Source of the DNA: Methanococcoides sp.
GTDB taxonomy: Archaea; Halobacteriota; Methanosarcinia; Methanosarcinales; Methanosarcinaceae
Length of the DNA: 64,000 bases
NCBI GenBank assembly: GCA_021108275.1
Contig: JAIORD010000043.1
Span: forward strand, 1-64,000
Reading direction: 5' to 3'
Shown: positions 43,881 through 53,245 of the stretch, piece by piece
Numbering within the stretch: the first letter of the stretch is position 1
How the letters are laid out: each line of letters starts with the position of its first letter
Translations under genes and position numbers: made by a program
The notes under the pieces: generated by a model
Told to the model about the DNA's origin: nothing
Databases searched by the model: none
What the model saw: only the letters and a program-made list of their open reading frames with translations

Positions 43881-44168
43881 ATGGAAATATCCGAATTCCA
43901 GAAGTTCATGTATGACCTTTATGCCCATAACGACAAACGCAGAGGTGGACCTGCCACGATGCTCTGGCTTGTCGAAGAGGTCGGAGAGCTCGCAGAGGCT
44001 ATTCGCAGGAATGATATGGAGAATCTAAGGGAAGAGCTTGCTGACTGTTTTGCTTGGGTTGGGGCAGTGGCAAATCTCTATGATATTGATCTTGAAAAAG
44101 CATTTCTGGAAAAATATCCTCTTGTATGCCCGACCTGCAGGAAGAATCCGTGTATCTGTACTGATTGA
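43881..44168 (+). CDS. MazG-like nucleotide pyrophosphohydrolase with Cys-rich tail
   Basis: About 95 residues with the all-alpha NTP pyrophosphatase motif LVEEVGELAEAI followed by EELADCFAWVGAVANL (E-E-x-x-E ... E-x-x-D). The C-terminus ends CPTCRKNPCICTD, a small zinc-ribbon-like or metal-binding tail. AGGGG lies before the ATG at 43881. It follows hisF closely. HisE, the phosphoribosyl-ATP pyrophosphatase, belongs to the same superfamily, so a link to histidine synthesis is possible, but house-cleaning of nucleotides is equally likely. Confidence 0.75.
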   Translation: MEISEFQKFMYDLYAHNDKRRGGPATMLWLVEEVGELAEAIRRNDMENLREELADCFAWVGAVANLYDIDLEKAFLEKYPLVCPTCRKNPCICTD

Positions 44169-44342
44169 TATTTGAGACCTTTTTAGGTCTGCCTTATTTT
44201 CTTATTTATTTTTGCCCATTTCTTTCATCTTTTTTAGATCAAAGTTCCCTTTTCTCCTACATTACAAACAAAAATATGATCTGTAACATTAATGCAGGAA
44301 GTTATTTATTCTATCTTTCTTCTCTATCATTGGTGAAAATTT

Positions 44343-45293
44343 ATGAACAAATCCCAAAAAATAGTGGGATTTACATTACTATTACTTGTTATGTTCGCAT
44401 CAGTGATGTCCGCTGGCTGTCTTCGGGACTTTGAAGATAATAGCCAGCTTGAGATCTCAAACGTGGATATCTCTTCAGAAAAAATAAGAAGTAGCTATGT
44501 AGATCTCAATATTACGACCGAAATTAAGAGTAATTTCGCAGATAGTAACAATGTATCCCTTCTTCTGAAGGTGTATGATAAGGAAACTGGTTTTCTTGAT
44601 ATGCAGCGAGATGTTTTCATAGGATTTGTGGAAAACGGTGAAACGGTATTCATCCCCATGGAGATCTCACTTTTGAAAGAAGGTGGCTATCGAATGGAGA
44701 TACAGCTTCTTGAAGACGATCAGAAAAAAAGGTCTCGCCAGTTGGAGATCTCAAATCTGGATTCTTTAACTCCTGATGTAGCTGATATTGGGATCGAGAT
44801 CGGAGATGTTGACTTTATCGTAAAGGGTGTTGTCGATAACAAGGTCGAGTTACAGGCGGACATCTATCTTTCAAATGAAGGAAGAGCTCTGAGTGATGAT
44901 TACAGAGTACTCATCAAGGCACGGGAAAGGGATGCCAGCCTGCTTGGAGATAAGGCCTGGACCACTACAGGTTCTATCCTTCCTGAAACAACAAAGATCG
45001 TTTCAGTGGGTATTACAGTTCCCAATAATTACAATTACATTGTTGATGTGATCATCTGGGACAATGATACTATTATCAAGCGTGGTGAGAGTGAAATCCA
45101 GCTAAGTCCTGAAACCGTTCTTGACAAGGATACCGTCGTTCAGAAAAGGGTGATCGATGCAGGGGACTTTGAGGAACGTTTCGTAGATGAAGTTTATGAG
45201 GACTATCCCGAATCGGAAACTCCCGGTTTTACCATATTGTTCGCGCTTGCTTCGATATTAAGTGTTGTATTCATACATAGGAGGAGATCATAA
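44343..45293 (+). CDS. PGF-CTERM surface protein with lipobox
   Basis: A 316-residue secreted protein. The N-terminal signal ends in a lipobox (VMSAGC, Cys near residue 26). The middle is beta-rich, with two similar CARDB-like segments. The C-terminus has a tripartite PGF-CTERM sorting signal (ETPGFTILFALASILSVVFI and then a basic RRRS), which in archaea directs processing by archaeosortase and lipid attachment at the C-terminus. Having both a lipobox and a sorting signal is unusual. It overlaps the next gene by one base (TAATG). Confidence 0.78.
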   Translation: MNKSQKIVGFTLLLLVMFASVMSAGCLRDFEDNSQLEISNVDISSEKIRSSYVDLNITTEIKSNFADSNNVSLLLKVYDKETGFLDMQRDVFIGFVENGETVFIPMEISLLKEGGYRMEIQLLEDDQKKRSRQLEISNLDSLTPDVADIGIEIGDVDFIVKGVVDNKVELQADIYLSNEGRALSDDYRVLIKARERDASLLGDKAWTTTGSILPETTKIVSVGITVPNNYNYIVDVIIWDNDTIIKRGESEIQLSPETVLDKDTVVQKRVIDAGDFEERFVDEVYEDYPESETPGFTILFALASILSVVFIHRRRS

Positions 45294-45529
45294 TGGATGA
45301 GAAAATCCCAAATGGAAAACTGAATCTGGAATACTATTTCCGGTTAGGCGTTTTTGGACTTGCAATGATCTTTTTGATCTTGTCAGCATTCCAGCTCTAT
45401 ATTTCCATAGACAGTATCATTTATACCTGGTTTGAGCATCAGTATGTTCCTATAGTCAAATCACTGGTCAATCTTGCAGTACTGGGACTTAGTGTCTATA
45501 TAATAAGGCTTTATTTTGTGAACAAATGA
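45293..45529 (+). CDS. small membrane protein, unknown
   Basis: A 78-residue protein with two predicted membrane helices (about 15-37 and 53-73). Not recognised. Its ATG overlaps the stop of the PGF-CTERM protein gene, so the two are translated together, and it may assist the surface protein. The first 12 residues are polar. Confidence 0.55.
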   Translation: MDEKIPNGKLNLEYYFRLGVFGLAMIFLILSAFQLYISIDSIIYTWFEHQYVPIVKSLVNLAVLGLSVYIIRLYFVNK

Positions 45530-45676
45530 GTGAGTTCTTCTCCCTCATTTTTTCATTTCCATCCTTCTGTTCTTTGTGTTCTGCCTTGTCTGACCACGCT
45601 TATATATGTTCAGTTGTTTGATATCAGGTATATAAGTCTTGATCATTGAAACTTTATCGGATATGCTGTGAATACA

Positions 45677-48109
45677 ATGAACGAAAAACCTGAACTTTTG
45701 GCTCCAGCAGGAACCTGGGACTCCTTTGTGGCTGCTGTAGAGAACGGGGCTGATGCTGTCTATCTCGGAGCGAAGGCGCTGGGTGCGAGGGCTTTTGCCG
45801 GAAATTTCACTCTTGAAGAGATAGGCGAGGCTGTGGACTATGCCCATCTTCGTGGTGTCAAGGTCTTTGTGACCGTCAATACCCTTGTTAAAGATATGCA
45901 GATGAAAAAAGCAGCGGATATGTTGTGCTTCCTTAGTGAATGCGGGGCTGATGCTGTCATTGTTCAGGATATCGGTCTGCTTCATCTGGCAAAGGATATA
46001 GTTCCTGATCTGCCCATACACGCAAGCACGCAGATGACCGTTCACAATAGTGAAGGTGTTCTTTTTCTTGAAGAGCTTGGTGTCAAGAGGGTGGTACTTG
46101 CAAGGGAGATGTCCATCGATGAGATCAGGCAGGTAAGGGAAAAGACCCACGTTGAGCTTGAAACGTTCATTCATGGTGCTCTTTGCATATCCTATTCAGG
46201 GCAGTGCCTTTTGAGCAGTGTCATTGGTGGCAGGAGTGGAAACCGCGGGCAATGTGCCCAGCCCTGCAGAAAATCCTATGAGCTGCTGGGGTATGAGGGT
46301 GCTGTGAGCACAGAAGGTCCTTATGTTTTAAGTCCCAGGGACCTGAACAGCACGGACGTTCTTCCACAACTTATTGAAGCGGGTGTTTCTTCTTTCAAGA
46401 TCGAAGGTCGAATGAAAAGACCCGAATACGTTGCAGGTGTCGTTGGCATATACAGGACATTGATCGATCGTTATTTTGATGATCCTGAAGCTTATTTTGT
46501 CTCTCCGGACGAGTCGCTTGTGCTTGAACAGCTTTTCAACAGGGAATTCACTGATGCTTATTTGAAAGGCTCCAGGGTAGAGATGATGAGCCGGGAACAG
46601 CCATACAGTCGTGGATTGGTTGCAGGCAGTGTCATGGGCTACAATGAAGAGGATAGGCGTATAATTGCGAAGCTTTCCGCAAAACTGGAGCTTGGCGATG
46701 GTATTGGTCTCGAGGGTATGGAAGGTGCAGGTGAGAACATCACTCAAATGGCCATGGACGGTGAGCAGGTAACTTCAGCTCAGGCAGGGGATGTTGTAGA
46801 GATATCATTTGGAAGGGAACTTCCTGAAGGTTCAATGATCTTCAGGACCATGGACAGGGCTCTTATGGACTCTCTCAAACGTACGTTCACATCATCAAAA
46901 CCTGTCAGGAAGGTTCCAATAAATATTAAAGCAAATGTTGCCGCTGGCTCGAGCATTTCCCTTGAAATGGAAGATGGGGATGGTAACAGTGTTTCTGTTC
47001 TCTCGGATTATGTGGTCGAGGTTGCACAAAAAAGGCCTACCGATAAAGAGCAGATAGAAAAACAGCTTCTAAAACTGGGGAATTCTGTTTTCGAGGCTTC
47101 CTCGCTCGATGTGAACATTACCGGCGAGGTGTTCATTCCCATAAAACAGCTCAATGATGTGAGGAACAATGCTGTTTCCCTTCTGGGCGCTGCAAGGATG
47201 GAGAAATGGCATCGCCCAGGGCATGGTAAATGTGTTTTGCCTGATGTGCCCTGTGAGGAGAAGAGCTCTGAAAAGCCGTTGCTCGTTGTTAGTGTTGACA
47301 CTCTCAAGAGGCTGAATGCAGCCATTGAGGGAGGTGCTGATGTCCTTTATGTCGGAGGGGAATTCTTCAGGGGACGTAAGTATATCGATCTGGAAGAAGC
47401 GGTCACCATATGCAAGGACAATGGTCGCAGGGTTTATGTGAACAGTTCCAGGATAGTGTCGGAAGACGATATGGATGCTGTGAGGGAACTGTTCGGACTG
47501 GCAAAGAAGCTTGAAGTCGATGGCGTGGTAGTTTCCAATTACGGAACTTATCATCTTGCCATGGGCTTTGGTCTTCCTGTGGTTGCGGACAGTCCCATGA
47601 ATGTCTTTAATGTAAGGTCTTATGCTGCCATGAAGAAGCTTGGTGCGGCTTCGGTGGTTCTTTCTCCCGAGATGTCAATCGCACAGGTCGAAGAGGTCGC
47701 AGAATGTGGTCCTGTGGAATGTATCGTGCATGGTCGCCAGGATGTCATGGTTTCACGCTATTGTATGCTTGGTGATCTTTTCGGGAAGAAGGATGGATGC
47801 ATTAAGGTCTGTGAGGAAGAGGATTTCGAACTGGTCGATGAGATGGGTTATTATTTCCCTTTGCTTGTGGATTCGGATTGCAGGATGCATGTGCTTAATT
47901 CCAGAGAACTTTGTATGCTCGAGAACATGGACATCATCCTTCGGGCAGGGGTTGCGTCCATAAGGATCGAGGCAAGGACAATGGATGTGGAGCTGGTGAA
48001 GAAAGTGACTCACCGCTATCGTGGAGTTCTGGACGGTAAAAAGGCTGGCCGCTGTAAGGATATTACGGATGGCTATACTGCAGGGCATTATCTGCGAGGT
48101 GTGGTATGA
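45677..48109 (+). CDS. U32 family peptidase (large form)
   Basis: About 810 residues. The U32 signature ETFIHGALCISYSGQC, followed by GGRSGNRGQCAQPCR with conserved cysteines, lies near residue 170-190. The N-terminal PELLAPAGTWDSFVAAVENGADAVY is typical, and a DUF3656-like C-terminal half (second barrel-like repeat with VDTLKRLNAAIEGGADVLYVGG) follows. Proteins of this family hydroxylate tRNA or rRNA bases (TrhP, RlhA) and depend on prephenate and an iron-sulfur centre in bacteria. Its exact target here is unknown. The last four bases overlap the start of the next gene (ATGA). Confidence 0.85.
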   Translation: MNEKPELLAPAGTWDSFVAAVENGADAVYLGAKALGARAFAGNFTLEEIGEAVDYAHLRGVKVFVTVNTLVKDMQMKKAADMLCFLSECGADAVIVQDIGLLHLAKDIVPDLPIHASTQMTVHNSEGVLFLEELGVKRVVLAREMSIDEIRQVREKTHVELETFIHGALCISYSGQCLLSSVIGGRSGNRGQCAQPCRKSYELLGYEGAVSTEGPYVLSPRDLNSTDVLPQLIEAGVSSFKIEGRMKRPEYVAGVVGIYRTLIDRYFDDPEAYFVSPDESLVLEQLFNREFTDAYLKGSRVEMMSREQPYSRGLVAGSVMGYNEEDRRIIAKLSAKLELGDGIGLEGMEGAGENITQMAMDGEQVTSAQAGDVVEISFGRELPEGSMIFRTMDRALMDSLKRTFTSSKPVRKVPINIKANVAAGSSISLEMEDGDGNSVSVLSDYVVEVAQKRPTDKEQIEKQLLKLGNSVFEASSLDVNITGEVFIPIKQLNDVRNNAVSLLGAARMEKWHRPGHGKCVLPDVPCEEKSSEKPLLVVSVDTLKRLNAAIEGGADVLYVGGEFFRGRKYIDLEEAVTICKDNGRRVYVNSSRIVSEDDMDAVRELFGLAKKLEVDGVVVSNYGTYHLAMGFGLPVVADSPMNVFNVRSYAAMKKLGAASVVLSPEMSIAQVEEVAECGPVECIVHGRQDVMVSRYCMLGDLFGKKDGCIKVCEEEDFELVDEMGYYFPLLVDSDCRMHVLNSRELCMLENMDIILRAGVASIRIEARTMDVELVKKVTHRYRGVLDGKKAGRCKDITDGYTAGHYLRGVV

Positions 48110-48534
48110 AGGTATTTCTGTCCGGCTCGATTCGTGGAGGGCGGCAGGTGCTACCCACTTACCAGTTCATTTGCAGGTCTCTGAGGGATAAGGGGCATGA
48201 GGTATTGAGCTGGCATGTTGCGGATAGTGAGGTCGAAGGCAAGGAATCCCTTTTGACGGAGACTCAGATATATGAAAGGGATATGTCCTTCTTGCAGGAC
48301 AGTGAATGCATGATCGCAGAGGTCAGCATGCCTTCCATTGGCGTTGGTTATGAGGTATGTTCCGCGATCAAAAAAGGCATTCCTGTAATGTGTGTACACA
48401 TGCCGGATTCAAATGTTTCTGCAATGTTGCTTGGGAATACGTATACTGATATCTCTGTAAGGGAATATGGGGATAATTCTGAACTGGAACTCATTCTTAA
48501 TGGTTTTTTGAGCTCTTTTAAAAGCAAAAATTAA
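48106..48534 (+). CDS. DNPH1-like nucleotide N-glycohydrolase
   Basis: A 142-residue protein of the nucleoside deoxyribosyltransferase superfamily. The motif SGSIRGGRQVLP is nearly identical to that of human DNPH1 (RCL), and EVSMPSIGVGYEV carries the catalytic Glu. Such enzymes cut the N-glycosidic bond of deoxynucleoside monophosphates, including modified ones such as hydroxymethyl-dUMP. It is translationally coupled to the U32 peptidase gene by an ATGA overlap, which suggests a shared role in nucleotide or RNA base repair, but this is inference. Confidence 0.82.
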   Translation: MKVFLSGSIRGGRQVLPTYQFICRSLRDKGHEVLSWHVADSEVEGKESLLTETQIYERDMSFLQDSECMIAEVSMPSIGVGYEVCSAIKKGIPVMCVHMPDSNVSAMLLGNTYTDISVREYGDNSELELILNGFLSSFKSKN

Positions 48535-48566
48535 ATGCCTTTAATATATATTTAGGATTGATCAAT

Positions 48567-48812
48567 ATGGTAATGGAACTAATTATAGTACTGGTTGCAA
48601 TAATTGCAGCTCTTATATTGTACAAAGTGCTTAAGACCATCAAGAATATGGTTGTAAACACGGTGCTTGGTATCGTTATCCTTCTTGTGGCAAAGTTCGT
48701 ACTGGGGATAAACATCGCAATTACGTGGATAACAATACTTGTGTGTGCACTGGCAGGAGTTGTCGGCGCCTTGCTTTTAGTGCTTTTAGCTTATCTTGGT
48801 ATCACTTTTTGA
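48567..48812 (+). CDS. BofA-family small membrane protein
   Basis: An 81-residue protein with three hydrophobic segments. The pattern matches the pro-sigma-K processing inhibitor BofA domain (MVVNTVLGIVILLVAKFVLG, then TWITILVCALAGVVGALLL). Archaeal members are common and uncharacterised. The last 27 bases overlap the end of the convergent methyltransferase gene. Confidence 0.7.
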   Translation: MVMELIIVLVAIIAALILYKVLKTIKNMVVNTVLGIVILLVAKFVLGINIAITWITILVCALAGVVGALLLVLLAYLGITF

Positions 48813-49451
48813 TACCTTTTGAATGATGCCGTTGACCATGTGGCGGGTATAGGACTCGCCTTTGAATATTTTTTTTGTGATCACATCATTAATGTCGTTC
48901 GTGGCGAATCCACTGAAAAGGTTTTGAAGCTCTTCCTTTGTAAAATAGTGATAGATTATGCCGCTCTGGCGAACGAATGTGTGTTCTTCGACCTCTTCTC
49001 CGCCATATCTCATGTCCTCTATGCCGAAGACCTCGAGGAATATCATGCCCCCGGGTTTTAAGACACGTTCAAATTCACAGACCGCGTTTTCTCTTTCTTT
49101 TTTGAGAAGATGCTGCAGCACTCCAAAACAGACAATGGCATCAAAACTGTTGTCCTGGAATGGAAGGTCGGTGATCGAAGCTGTGGAGTGGTGTGCTTCT
49201 CTATCCCTTTTTGCAAGATACTCTCTTGAAGCTGTCAATGCCTTTGTGGATACATCGATACCCACACAATTGTAAAAATTAGATAAGGGGAGAAGGTGAC
49301 GACCATTCCCTGAACCGGCATCAAGGATTCGGCCCTTTTCAGGTATTTGGGAGCGTATGGCATCTATGGGTGCTGCTCCTCCCCATTTCACATGGGAGTA
49401 TTCTTCCTCCCATGCTGTGAAATGAGATATGGTCGTTCTACCTTCTGTCAT
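48786..49451 (-). CDS. class I SAM-dependent methyltransferase
   Basis: A 221-residue methyltransferase. Motif I is RILDAGSGNGRHLLPL near residue 40, motif II is DLPFQDNSFDAIVCFGVLQHL and motif III is LKPGGMIFLEVFG. The substrate is unknown. The family resembles small-molecule methyltransferases of the UbiE/thiopurine type. It starts two bases after the lysS stop and is therefore in the lysS operon. It ends 27 bases inside the convergent BofA-like gene. Confidence 0.85.
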   Translation of the reverse strand: MTEGRTTISHFTAWEEEYSHVKWGGAAPIDAIRSQIPEKGRILDAGSGNGRHLLPLSNFYNCVGIDVSTKALTASREYLAKRDREAHHSTASITDLPFQDNSFDAIVCFGVLQHLLKKERENAVCEFERVLKPGGMIFLEVFGIEDMRYGGEEVEEHTFVRQSGIIYHYFTKEELQNLFSGFATNDINDVITKKIFKGESYTRHMVNGIIQKVSKSDTKIS

Positions 49452-49453
49452 AT

Positions 49454-51040
49454 TCAGGGTCTGTACAAGGCTGCTTCACTGAAGCGCTTTGCAAGGAAAT
49501 CTTGGTCGATGGATGAAAGGAACCATCCTGCCTTTGGACCCGACTGCTGGCCAAGTACTGATGTATAGATGGCCTTGAACATATCCTTGGGGTTTATCTC
49601 TACCTCATCAACGCTCAGTTTTGCAGCTATTTTCGTGTTCAGTTCTGAGCCTGCTTCCTTTGAAGAATAAACGAGGTTATGATAATCTTCGCCTGTCAGT
49701 TCTCCACTGTTCCCTATGATCTCTGATACTGCACCCAAGAATGCTTTTTGTTCATCTGTGAGGCTGGCTGTCTCTTCAGGCAGTACGTCCTTCACGCTGA
49801 ACTTTGCAAATGGAGGTGCGTACATCTCGAGCCAGTTAGCGACATTGTTCACAAGTTCCCTGATACACTTCTCGTTGGTGGTGTCGTAGCCGGCACGTCC
49901 AATGATCTTCATGATCTTGTCGAAGTCACCATGTGCGACCTGGGCAATGGTGGTCATGTGCTTGAACGGGATATCGGTGTGGCAGATGCCCTTTGCGTGG
50001 GAGAGCTCCAGTACGCGCTTGTTAAGGCCTTCGATCTCAGCGTTCGAGTTGAGGCGTTCATATTCATCCACAAGTGTCAGCAATGGCTGTGCAGGGTCGA
50101 ACTTGATGTGTTTTTCAGGCTTTGTACGCATGATAAGGTAACGCAATACTTCCGGTGGCACCACTTTAAGCATGTCGGAGATCGATACAACAACGCCGCT
50201 TGATGATGACATTGCTCCCTTCTGTCCGAGCATGATCCACTCATATACTATAGGCTGAGGTGGTTCGTGGTCGAATATCTCCCGCACGATCCTCTTTCCG
50301 GTATCGTATGAACCGCCTCTTGAAGCATGGTCCTTTCCGAAAGGTTCTACCGTTACATTCAGCATCTTCCATTTTGCAGGCCAGTCCACACGCCATGTGA
50401 GCTTTCCGCCACCTATCATTGAGACCGTGCCGGAGTGTCCGCAGGAACATTCGTAGTCAACGGTCTCTGCATCTGCATCGAATCCGGTGACTGTTGCGGT
50501 ATTGATCTTCTTACATTCCTGGCATATAGGATTGAAAGGGCTCCACTCAGGAAGTACATCCTTTCCTGATACTTCTTTCAGGATCTTTGCGATATCATCT
50601 CTTTTGATGAGGGCTGCCTTGATGGCTTCGACAAACCTTCCACTCTTGTAAAGCTCATCTGCACGATATACCTTAGGGTGTATTCCCAGTTTCTCAAGAC
50701 CTTCAAGGAAAGGTGTGAGGAAGTGCTCTGCGTAGCTCTTACATTCTCCGCATGGACACGGGATCTCGGAAATTGGTTTTCCCACATGTTCTGCATAGCT
50801 TTCAGGGAGGAACGGGTAGACCTTACGGAGAGGGTCGTAATTATCTGCAATGTATATGAACTCGGATTCGAGTCCTGCATCGTTCATTGCCCTGTAAGCC
50901 GCATCAGCTGTTACGACCTCTCTCATATTCCCTATATGGATGTGACCGGAGGGGGTAATTCCGGTGGATACCAGATGTTTATTGCCATTTTTTGCTGCTT
51001 CTTCAGCAATAACATCTGCCCAGTGTGTAATTTCAGTCAT
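49454..51040 (-). CDS. lysS: lysyl-tRNA synthetase, class I
   Basis: A 528-residue class I LysRS, the archaeal type. The HIGH-like motif is [11 protein letters not shown] near residue 32, the KMSKS-like motif is [13 protein letters not shown] near residue 277, and zinc-binding cysteines appear in CPCGECKSY and CQECKKINT. The ATG at 51040 has GGTGATC just upstream, and an in-frame GTG at 51049 is less likely. The downstream methyltransferase follows after two bases. Confidence 0.96.
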   Translation of the reverse strand: MTEITHWADVIAEEAAKNGNKHLVSTGITPSGHIHIGNMREVVTADAAYRAMNDAGLESEFIYIADNYDPLRKVYPFLPESYAEHVGKPISEIPCPCGECKSYAEHFLTPFLEGLEKLGIHPKVYRADELYKSGRFVEAIKAALIKRDDIAKILKEVSGKDVLPEWSPFNPICQECKKINTATVTGFDADAETVDYECSCGHSGTVSMIGGGKLTWRVDWPAKWKMLNVTVEPFGKDHASRGGSYDTGKRIVREIFDHEPPQPIVYEWIMLGQKGAMSSSSGVVVSISDMLKVVPPEVLRYLIMRTKPEKHIKFDPAQPLLTLVDEYERLNSNAEIEGLNKRVLELSHAKGICHTDIPFKHMTTIAQVAHGDFDKIMKIIGRAGYDTTNEKCIRELVNNVANWLEMYAPPFAKFSVKDVLPEETASLTDEQKAFLGAVSEIIGNSGELTGEDYHNLVYSSKEAGSELNTKIAAKLSVDEVEINPKDMFKAIYTSVLGQQSGPKAGWFLSSIDQDFLAKRFSEAALYRP

Positions 51041-51104
51041 TTTGATCACCGATAATAAGATAATTGATGTACAGATTGGATTTCAATATTATAAGGTTTG
51101 GTTT

Positions 51105-52154
51105 TTAGTCGATGATTTCCGTAACTATCTCTTCAAGGTCACAGAAGTTCGACCAGAAATTGTAGGCTCCTGCATTGATGAACACCATCTCGTCACCGAT
51201 CTTTGGTTCATCCTTTAAGTAAACACGATACCTGAACAGGTCCATGGAACAGGGTGTGCACCCTTTCACAACATAGGGTTTTCCACTATCGTTCCCGACC
51301 TCTCCTTCGATTCGAAGTTTCACGGGAACCAGGATGGCATCCATGTCGCTGTTATATACAGATGCGTTCACTATGATGTTGTTATCATATACTCCTGTTA
51401 TGTGGCTCACAAGTTTCCCTGCAGGTGCGGCTATGAACCTGCCTGGTTCTATCATGAGCTTTATGTTCTTTTCATGAAGCCATTCCCGAAGTTCGGATAT
51501 GCGTCTGAATATTCCGTTTATGACATCAACATTGGTGTTGGCATATTCTGAAGGTAGCCCTCCTCCGATGTTCAGTATGTCGATGGCTTCCAGTGTTCCT
51601 TCAGTGAGCGCATCCTCAATCTCAGGCTGGATCTTCCATTCGTTCACGTTCTGTGTTTTCCTGTGGAAGTGAACCCCAAGCTTTTCGATGTTCTTGTTAC
51701 CTTTAAGCTGAGCTATCCTTTTGTTGATGGTGTCCGAGCTCATTCCGAAAACGAAGTAACGTTCAGTGCGTATGGAGTGTTCCTTGAGTTTGAGGCGTAA
51801 CAATAATGTGATCTTCCAGTCGGTATCATCGACTGTAGAAAGCAATGTATCGAGGTCGAACTTGTTATCAACTGCAAAGGAACGGATGCCTTTTTCGTAA
51901 AGCTCCCTTATCATCTCAGGTGTCCATGCCTGTGCCAGGAACAATACTCTTGACATGTCCCCTGTGTGCTTCAGCTCGTTTGGCATGTGGACACTCAGTA
52001 GTCCATCGGTCTCAGCTTCGATCAACGGGCTGACCTTCGGGTTCGTCTTTGAGCTGAATGCGACAATATCCGCCACTTCCTTGACCTTGCGGTACTGCTC
52101 GAGTATTATCTTCTTTGAAAGGATGAATCTAGGTGCAGGTACGGTGCTGTTCAT
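51105..52154 (-). CDS. PLP-dependent decarboxylase (alanine racemase fold)
   Basis: A 349-residue group IV decarboxylase, of the family with ornithine, arginine and diaminopimelate decarboxylases. The PLP Lys lies in VAFSSKTNPK near residue 36, the Gly-rich phosphate loop is LNIGGGLPSEY and IEPGRFIAAPAG follows, and the active Cys lies in KGCTPCSMDLF. The substrate is not readable: the GVHFHRKTQN segment differs from the HVGS pattern of common ornithine decarboxylases. The ATG overlaps the stop of the deoxyhypusine synthase gene by four bases, which points to polyamine metabolism. Confidence 0.82.
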   Translation of the reverse strand: MNSTVPAPRFILSKKIILEQYRKVKEVADIVAFSSKTNPKVSPLIEAETDGLLSVHMPNELKHTGDMSRVLFLAQAWTPEMIRELYEKGIRSFAVDNKFDLDTLLSTVDDTDWKITLLLRLKLKEHSIRTERYFVFGMSSDTINKRIAQLKGNKNIEKLGVHFHRKTQNVNEWKIQPEIEDALTEGTLEAIDILNIGGGLPSEYANTNVDVINGIFRRISELREWLHEKNIKLMIEPGRFIAAPAGKLVSHITGVYDNNIIVNASVYNSDMDAILVPVKLRIEGEVGNDSGKPYVVKGCTPCSMDLFRYRVYLKDEPKIGDEMVFINAGAYNFWSNFCDLEEIVTEIID

Positions 52155-53125
52155 TTTACCACTCCGGTGGTCCTGTTCTCCTGCAGCCCTTTAAGCAGAC
52201 CATCGGCTGCAAGTTCATCAAGTGCCCTTATCATTGCCAGAGGGAAGGTTATGCTCACATCTCCTATTACTGTGGCAACATCACTTTCGTCCTTGACCTT
52301 TCCCCATGATTTTGCTTCATTGGTGTTAGCTCCCGACATACTTCCGGAGGTACGGTGAGCAGTTGTCATATATACTGCATATTCAGCACCTCCATTCAAG
52401 AGGGTGCTCAATATGGCATGATGTTTCGAGATGGAGCCGCCAAGGGCTATGACACCCTTGCGGTCATCATGACTGCTTGCAAAAAGGATGTTTCCGAAGT
52501 CTTTCACTACATCTACGATGAAATCTGGGTGTTCCTGCTGGAACAGATATAGATGGAAACCGAACGCTCCATCGGTAATGGCAGGACAGAATATGGGTAC
52601 GTTGTTCTTTGCAGCCTGATAGAGTATGGAGCTTTCATCATCAAGCATAAGTCCTATTTCCCTGAGCATATCAGAGACTGCCCAGCGGTTTTGCTTTTCG
52701 TAAAGCTCTTTGAGGATCTTATCGACGAGGCTCTCGAAGTTCATGTAACTCTCTGTTTTGATGAGCAGGTTCCCGACACGGTTGATCCCCTGTTCATGAA
52801 GTTCAACATCATCTGTATGGAAAGAGCCTATCTGGAAATCCTCTCCGGTGGCTTTCATTATATCCTCTTCAAGACCGCCTACAGTAGTGACGATGACATC
52901 GGCAATACCAAGGTCAATGAGCTGTGCAAAGAATCCGCGAAGCCCGGAAGTGACCATGTTCGAGGTAAATGTAAGGAAGACCTTTGCAGAATCCTTTTTC
53001 ATCTTCACGATCACATCGGATGCCCGCTGAAGCTCTACGCTCTGGAATCCTATGAACTCATAGGAATCGACGAGCTCTGATACCCTCATGTCCTGCTTCC
53101 ATTTAAGGTCCTTTACTTTTACCAT
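52151..53125 (-). CDS. dys: deoxyhypusine synthase
   Basis: A 324-residue enzyme that transfers an aminobutyl group from spermidine to a lysine of aIF5A. GGSISKHHAILSTLLNGGAEYAV, TTAHRTSGSMSG and NTNEAKSWGKV (with the catalytic Lys) are the family motifs. Residues bind NAD and spermidine. It is the first gene of a two-gene unit with a decarboxylase, and a divergent pyruvoyl arginine decarboxylase lies 120 bp upstream, so the polyamine supply and its use in hypusine are encoded together. Confidence 0.95.
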   Translation of the reverse strand: MVKVKDLKWKQDMRVSELVDSYEFIGFQSVELQRASDVIVKMKKDSAKVFLTFTSNMVTSGLRGFFAQLIDLGIADVIVTTVGGLEEDIMKATGEDFQIGSFHTDDVELHEQGINRVGNLLIKTESYMNFESLVDKILKELYEKQNRWAVSDMLREIGLMLDDESSILYQAAKNNVPIFCPAITDGAFGFHLYLFQQEHPDFIVDVVKDFGNILFASSHDDRKGVIALGGSISKHHAILSTLLNGGAEYAVYMTTAHRTSGSMSGANTNEAKSWGKVKDESDVATVIGDVSITFPLAMIRALDELAADGLLKGLQENRTTGVVK

Positions 53126-53245
53126 TAAAGATCACCATTTAAGTATGAGGTTGATGGAATCTTTGAATCATATATAAATGTTGGTCTGGTCTTAAGCTAT
53201 CCTGCCAGCGAAACGTATTTAAGTCTCTTCTCAATAGCCTTCCCT

